The translations under genes were made by a program, and so were the position numbers. Source: Paenibacillus alba (GTDB lineage: Bacteria > Bacillota > Bacilli > Paenibacillales > NBRC-103111). From it: a stretch of DNA of 64,000 nucleotides. Shown piece after piece: positions 62,103 to 64,000 of this stretch; position 1 is the first letter of the stretch; each line of letters opens with the position of its first letter. Below the pieces are notes generated by a model. It made no database searches, was not told where the DNA came from, and saw only the letters and a list, made by a program, of their open reading frames with translations. The stretch spans positions 48,606 through 112,605 of the forward strand of contig NZ_JABMKZ010000026.1 in NCBI RefSeq assembly GCF_013204855.1, read 5' to 3'.

Positions 62103-62627
62103 ATGACACAAATTCAAGAACGCACAGGAGTAGCAACCGTTGGAGGAAACCCGGTAACCTTGCTTGGACCGGAAATCAAAGTTGGCGATCAGGCACCGGA
62201 TTTTACATTAAATAAAGATCTGATGACCGAGGTAAGCTTGGCGGATTATGCTGGCAAAGTGAAGCTGATTTCCGTCGTTCCTTCTGTAGACACGGGAACT
62301 TGTGATGCGCAGACGCGCCGCTTCAACGTGGAGGCCGACAAGCTTGGCGAGGATGTCGTTATTCTAACGGTTTCCGTAGATCTCCCTTTCGCGCAAAGCC
62401 GTTTCTGCGGAGCCGCGGGCATCGATAAAGTCATTACACTATCCGACTACAAACACCGCGCCTTCGGTCAAGCATACGGATTGCTAATCAAAGAAATTCA
62501 ACTCGACCAACGTGCGATTTTCATCTTGGACACGAACAACACCGTTCGCTACGTCGAGTATTTGACAGAGATGAAAGAACATCCGAATTATGATGCGGCT
62601 TTGAGTGCTTTGAGGGAGCTTGTGTAA
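62103..62627 (+). CDS. tpx: Thiol peroxidase
   Basis: This 174-residue atypical 2-Cys peroxiredoxin removes organic and lipid peroxides. The peroxidatic Cys67 lies in PSVDTGTCDAQTRRFN and the resolving Cys102 in AQSRFCGAAG. The N-terminus GNPVTLLGPEIKVGDQAPDF is family-typical. AGGAGGAAT lies 6 bases before the ATG. It is reduced by thioredoxin, which is encoded just upstream, so this operon is a self-contained thiol-peroxide defence with a possibly damaged reductase. Confidence 0.95.
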   Translation: MTQIQERTGVATVGGNPVTLLGPEIKVGDQAPDFTLNKDLMTEVSLADYAGKVKLISVVPSVDTGTCDAQTRRFNVEADKLGEDVVILTVSVDLPFAQSRFCGAAGIDKVITLSDYKHRAFGQAYGLLIKEIQLDQRAIFILDTNNTVRYVEYLTEMKEHPNYDAALSALRELV

Positions 62628-62751
62628 GAGTGATGTAAGAAGACTTGAAAAGACCCGAGAGGGCCTGTAAAAAGGTTGGGAAAAGAACAGTAAAAAGCAT
62701 CGAAGAAGACTTGGAAGGCTTGAAGTCTGAAGAAGATTCGAAAACAAGATG

Positions 62752-62839
62752 GAGCAAATAAGAGCTTTTAGTGGTTCGTTGAGCAGGGGGAGAAGTTATT
62801 AACCTCTAGAATACGAGTCTCTGAGGCTCTTATTTGTTC
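62752..62839. repeat. Inverted repeat after tpx
   Basis: GAGCAAATAAGAGC (62752-62765) pairs with GCTCTTATTTGTTC (62826-62839) with one wobble, enclosing 60 bases with a further CCTC/GAGG pair. It may be a folded RNA at the end of the tpx transcript. The purine-rich 62628-62751 shows no gene. Confidence 0.5.
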
Positions 62840-63086
62840 TAATTTGTGTACGTTCATAGACGGATGAGGCAGTTGGTTGGAGGGTGGATCGAACCGATTG
62901 CAGGTGGTTATGGCAGATTGGTCGAGTCGAGGATCTTAGATGACGGAGAGGTCAGGCCAAAGGTAGTAAGATGGCCAGCTTGGACGGATGGAGGATCTAA
63001 GGAAGTAGACGAAAGATTGCTGATCTGACAACATGGAGCGCGACAGATTCACAGTGTACACTGGATAGCACCTTGGGACACCTGGA

Positions 63087-63612
63087 GCACCTAGCACGCA
63101 GCACGCAGCACCCAATAGCCAGCACATAATACCCAACCCTAGCATCTAGCACTCAACAGCCAATACGCAGAATCCAGCATCTAGTACCCAATCTCCAGCA
63201 CCCAACGCAATAGACCAAACAACACCCGACACCCAGCATTCAGCGCCCAATACCCAACCCAGTACCTAGCACTCAACAACCAGTCAGCACGCAGTATCCT
63301 GCACCTAGCACTCAACAGCCAGTACGTAGTATCCAGCATCTAGCACCCAACAGCCAGTACGTAGTATCCAGCATCTAGCACCCAACAGCCAGTACGTAGT
63401 ATCCAGCATCTAGCACCCATAAGCCAGTACGCAGAATCCAGCGTCTAGCACCCGACAGCTAGCACGCAGAATCCAGCATCTAGCACCCAACATCGAGCAC
63501 GCAGAATCCAGCATCTAGCATGTAACAACCAGCACGCAGTATCCAATCCCCAGCATCCCACACCTAACACGCAGCACCTAGCACCTAACAGCACCCACAC
63601 CCAAGCATCTAA
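63087..63612. repeat. Heptanucleotide satellite with 35-bp higher-order repeat
   Basis: About 526 bases consist of seven-base units close to GCACCYA, such as GCACCTA, GCACGCA and GCATCTA. From 63316 seven consecutive 35-base units (five heptads) occur, at 63316, 63351, 63386, 63421, 63456, 63491 and 63526; the first three are identical to within the last base. A 7-base period cannot keep a reading frame, and no long frame runs through it. It is non-coding satellite DNA. Confidence 0.85.
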
Positions 63613-64000
63613 GCAAATTAGAGTTTTGCACTAAAAGTGAGGTTTAGAGTGGGGAAGGGAGGAGCTTTTTGTTGGCAGTACCAAGAATTTACTATAATAT
63701 GTAAAGTAGTCTTTGAAGCTTCAATCTGGCGTGGAAACAAGCAAAGATGCCCAATAACATGTATAGGCGTATGCTCCACCATACAGACAATGTCCGTGGG
63801 TCACGGATTTTTGAAATACCTGCAATAGTGCAGGCTTTTTTGATCAGATTAGGTGAAAATAGCGAAAAGCCTGCGATTATCAGGCTGTTGAGAAAATACT
63901 TGAACTTTACCAATTCACCGCGTTACTATGAATATAGAGCTATAAAGCCTATTTCATCGAAAGCGCGGTGTTTTTATGCTTTTTACGAATACCCCAAATC
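63613..64000. other. Non-coding right end with CCTGC hairpins
   Basis: No credible gene is visible; the 63-codon frame at 63637 lacks a ribosome binding site. It contains CCTGC-N6-GCAGG (63819-63834) and GCCTG-N7-CAGGC (63869-63885), members of the family at 49155-49332, and a final inverted pair CACCGCG / CGCGGTG. Confidence 0.6.

Noticed and set aside
63316..63560. CRISPR-like regular repeats with a 35-base period
   Set aside because: Units are joined directly with no unique spacers, they are built of 7-base subunits, and no cas gene is near.
63637..63828. 63-codon frame at the right end
   Set aside because: There is no ribosome binding site, no recognisable protein pattern, and it overlaps the repeat hairpins.

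Overview
The window looks like a chromosomal segment of a Paenibacillus-type Firmicute. The support is indirect: AGGAGG-type ribosome binding sites with frequent TTG and GTG starts, sigma-A promoters, two very large SLH surface proteins, LplABC-type sugar transport genes, a YwaC-type alarmone synthetase, a PdaA-type deacetylase and a Tpx peroxidase. No rRNA, tRNA, CRISPR array, prophage or transposase gene was recognised.

Layout. 0-1.3 kb: an exported-protein gene running off the left edge and a decayed SWIM gene. 1.5-7.7 kb: a LytS-like kinase, a response regulator with a LuxR-type HTH, and a 1409-residue NHL/Ig/SLH surface protein. 7.8-12.4 kb: a gene graveyard with one intact SWIM zinc-finger gene, its small partner gene, fragments of other genes and a conserved hypothetical. 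12.6-15.9 kb: a Fur-box promoter with a siderophore-binding lipoprotein and a double FecCD permease but no ATPase. 16.0-20.7 kb: a truncated SWIM gene, a second SLH surface protein and an SGNH-like hydrolase. 20.9-24.6 kb: a GH38 alpha-mannosidase divergent from an AraC-type regulator. 24.8-27.6 kb: glutamate dehydrogenase, a 60-base poly-T run, a 58-residue secreted peptide gene and an aspartyl-protease-like pair.

28-41 kb is the most coherent unit: a cre-containing promoter with a 15-base direct repeat, a zinc-free MDR dehydrogenase, an LplBC-type ABC importer with binding lipoprotein, an SDR, a Tat-exported large protein, a GntR/solute-binding-protein fusion regulator, an amidohydrolase, an RraA-like protein and an IlvD/Edd dehydratase. 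Together they spell an oxidative (non-phosphorylating) sugar acid route: dehydrogenase, lactonase, dehydratase, aldolase.

41-49 kb: DUF3231 protein, alpha/beta hydrolase, CcdC-like membrane protein, exported coiled-coil protein, small alarmone synthetase, HTH protein, and an 1185-residue nucleotide-transporter/HEAT/double cNMP-domain fusion. 49.4-52.7 kb: four small exported proteins, three of which share a mature N-terminal motif, next to their own signal peptidase I. 52.8-56.7 kb: a two-component locus with a NarL-type regulator, DesK-type kinase, receiver-only protein and degenerate membrane HD-GYP protein. 56.8-58.8 kb: PdaA-like deacetylase and membrane-anchored PrsA-like foldase.

59.1-60.5 kb: an AT-rich cassette bounded by exact 19-base inverted repeats and carrying a metzincin gene broken by two in-frame stops. 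60.6-62.6 kb: trxB (with a nonsense codon), trxA and tpx. 62.7-64 kb: non-coding, dominated by a 526-base heptanucleotide satellite with a 35-base higher-order period.
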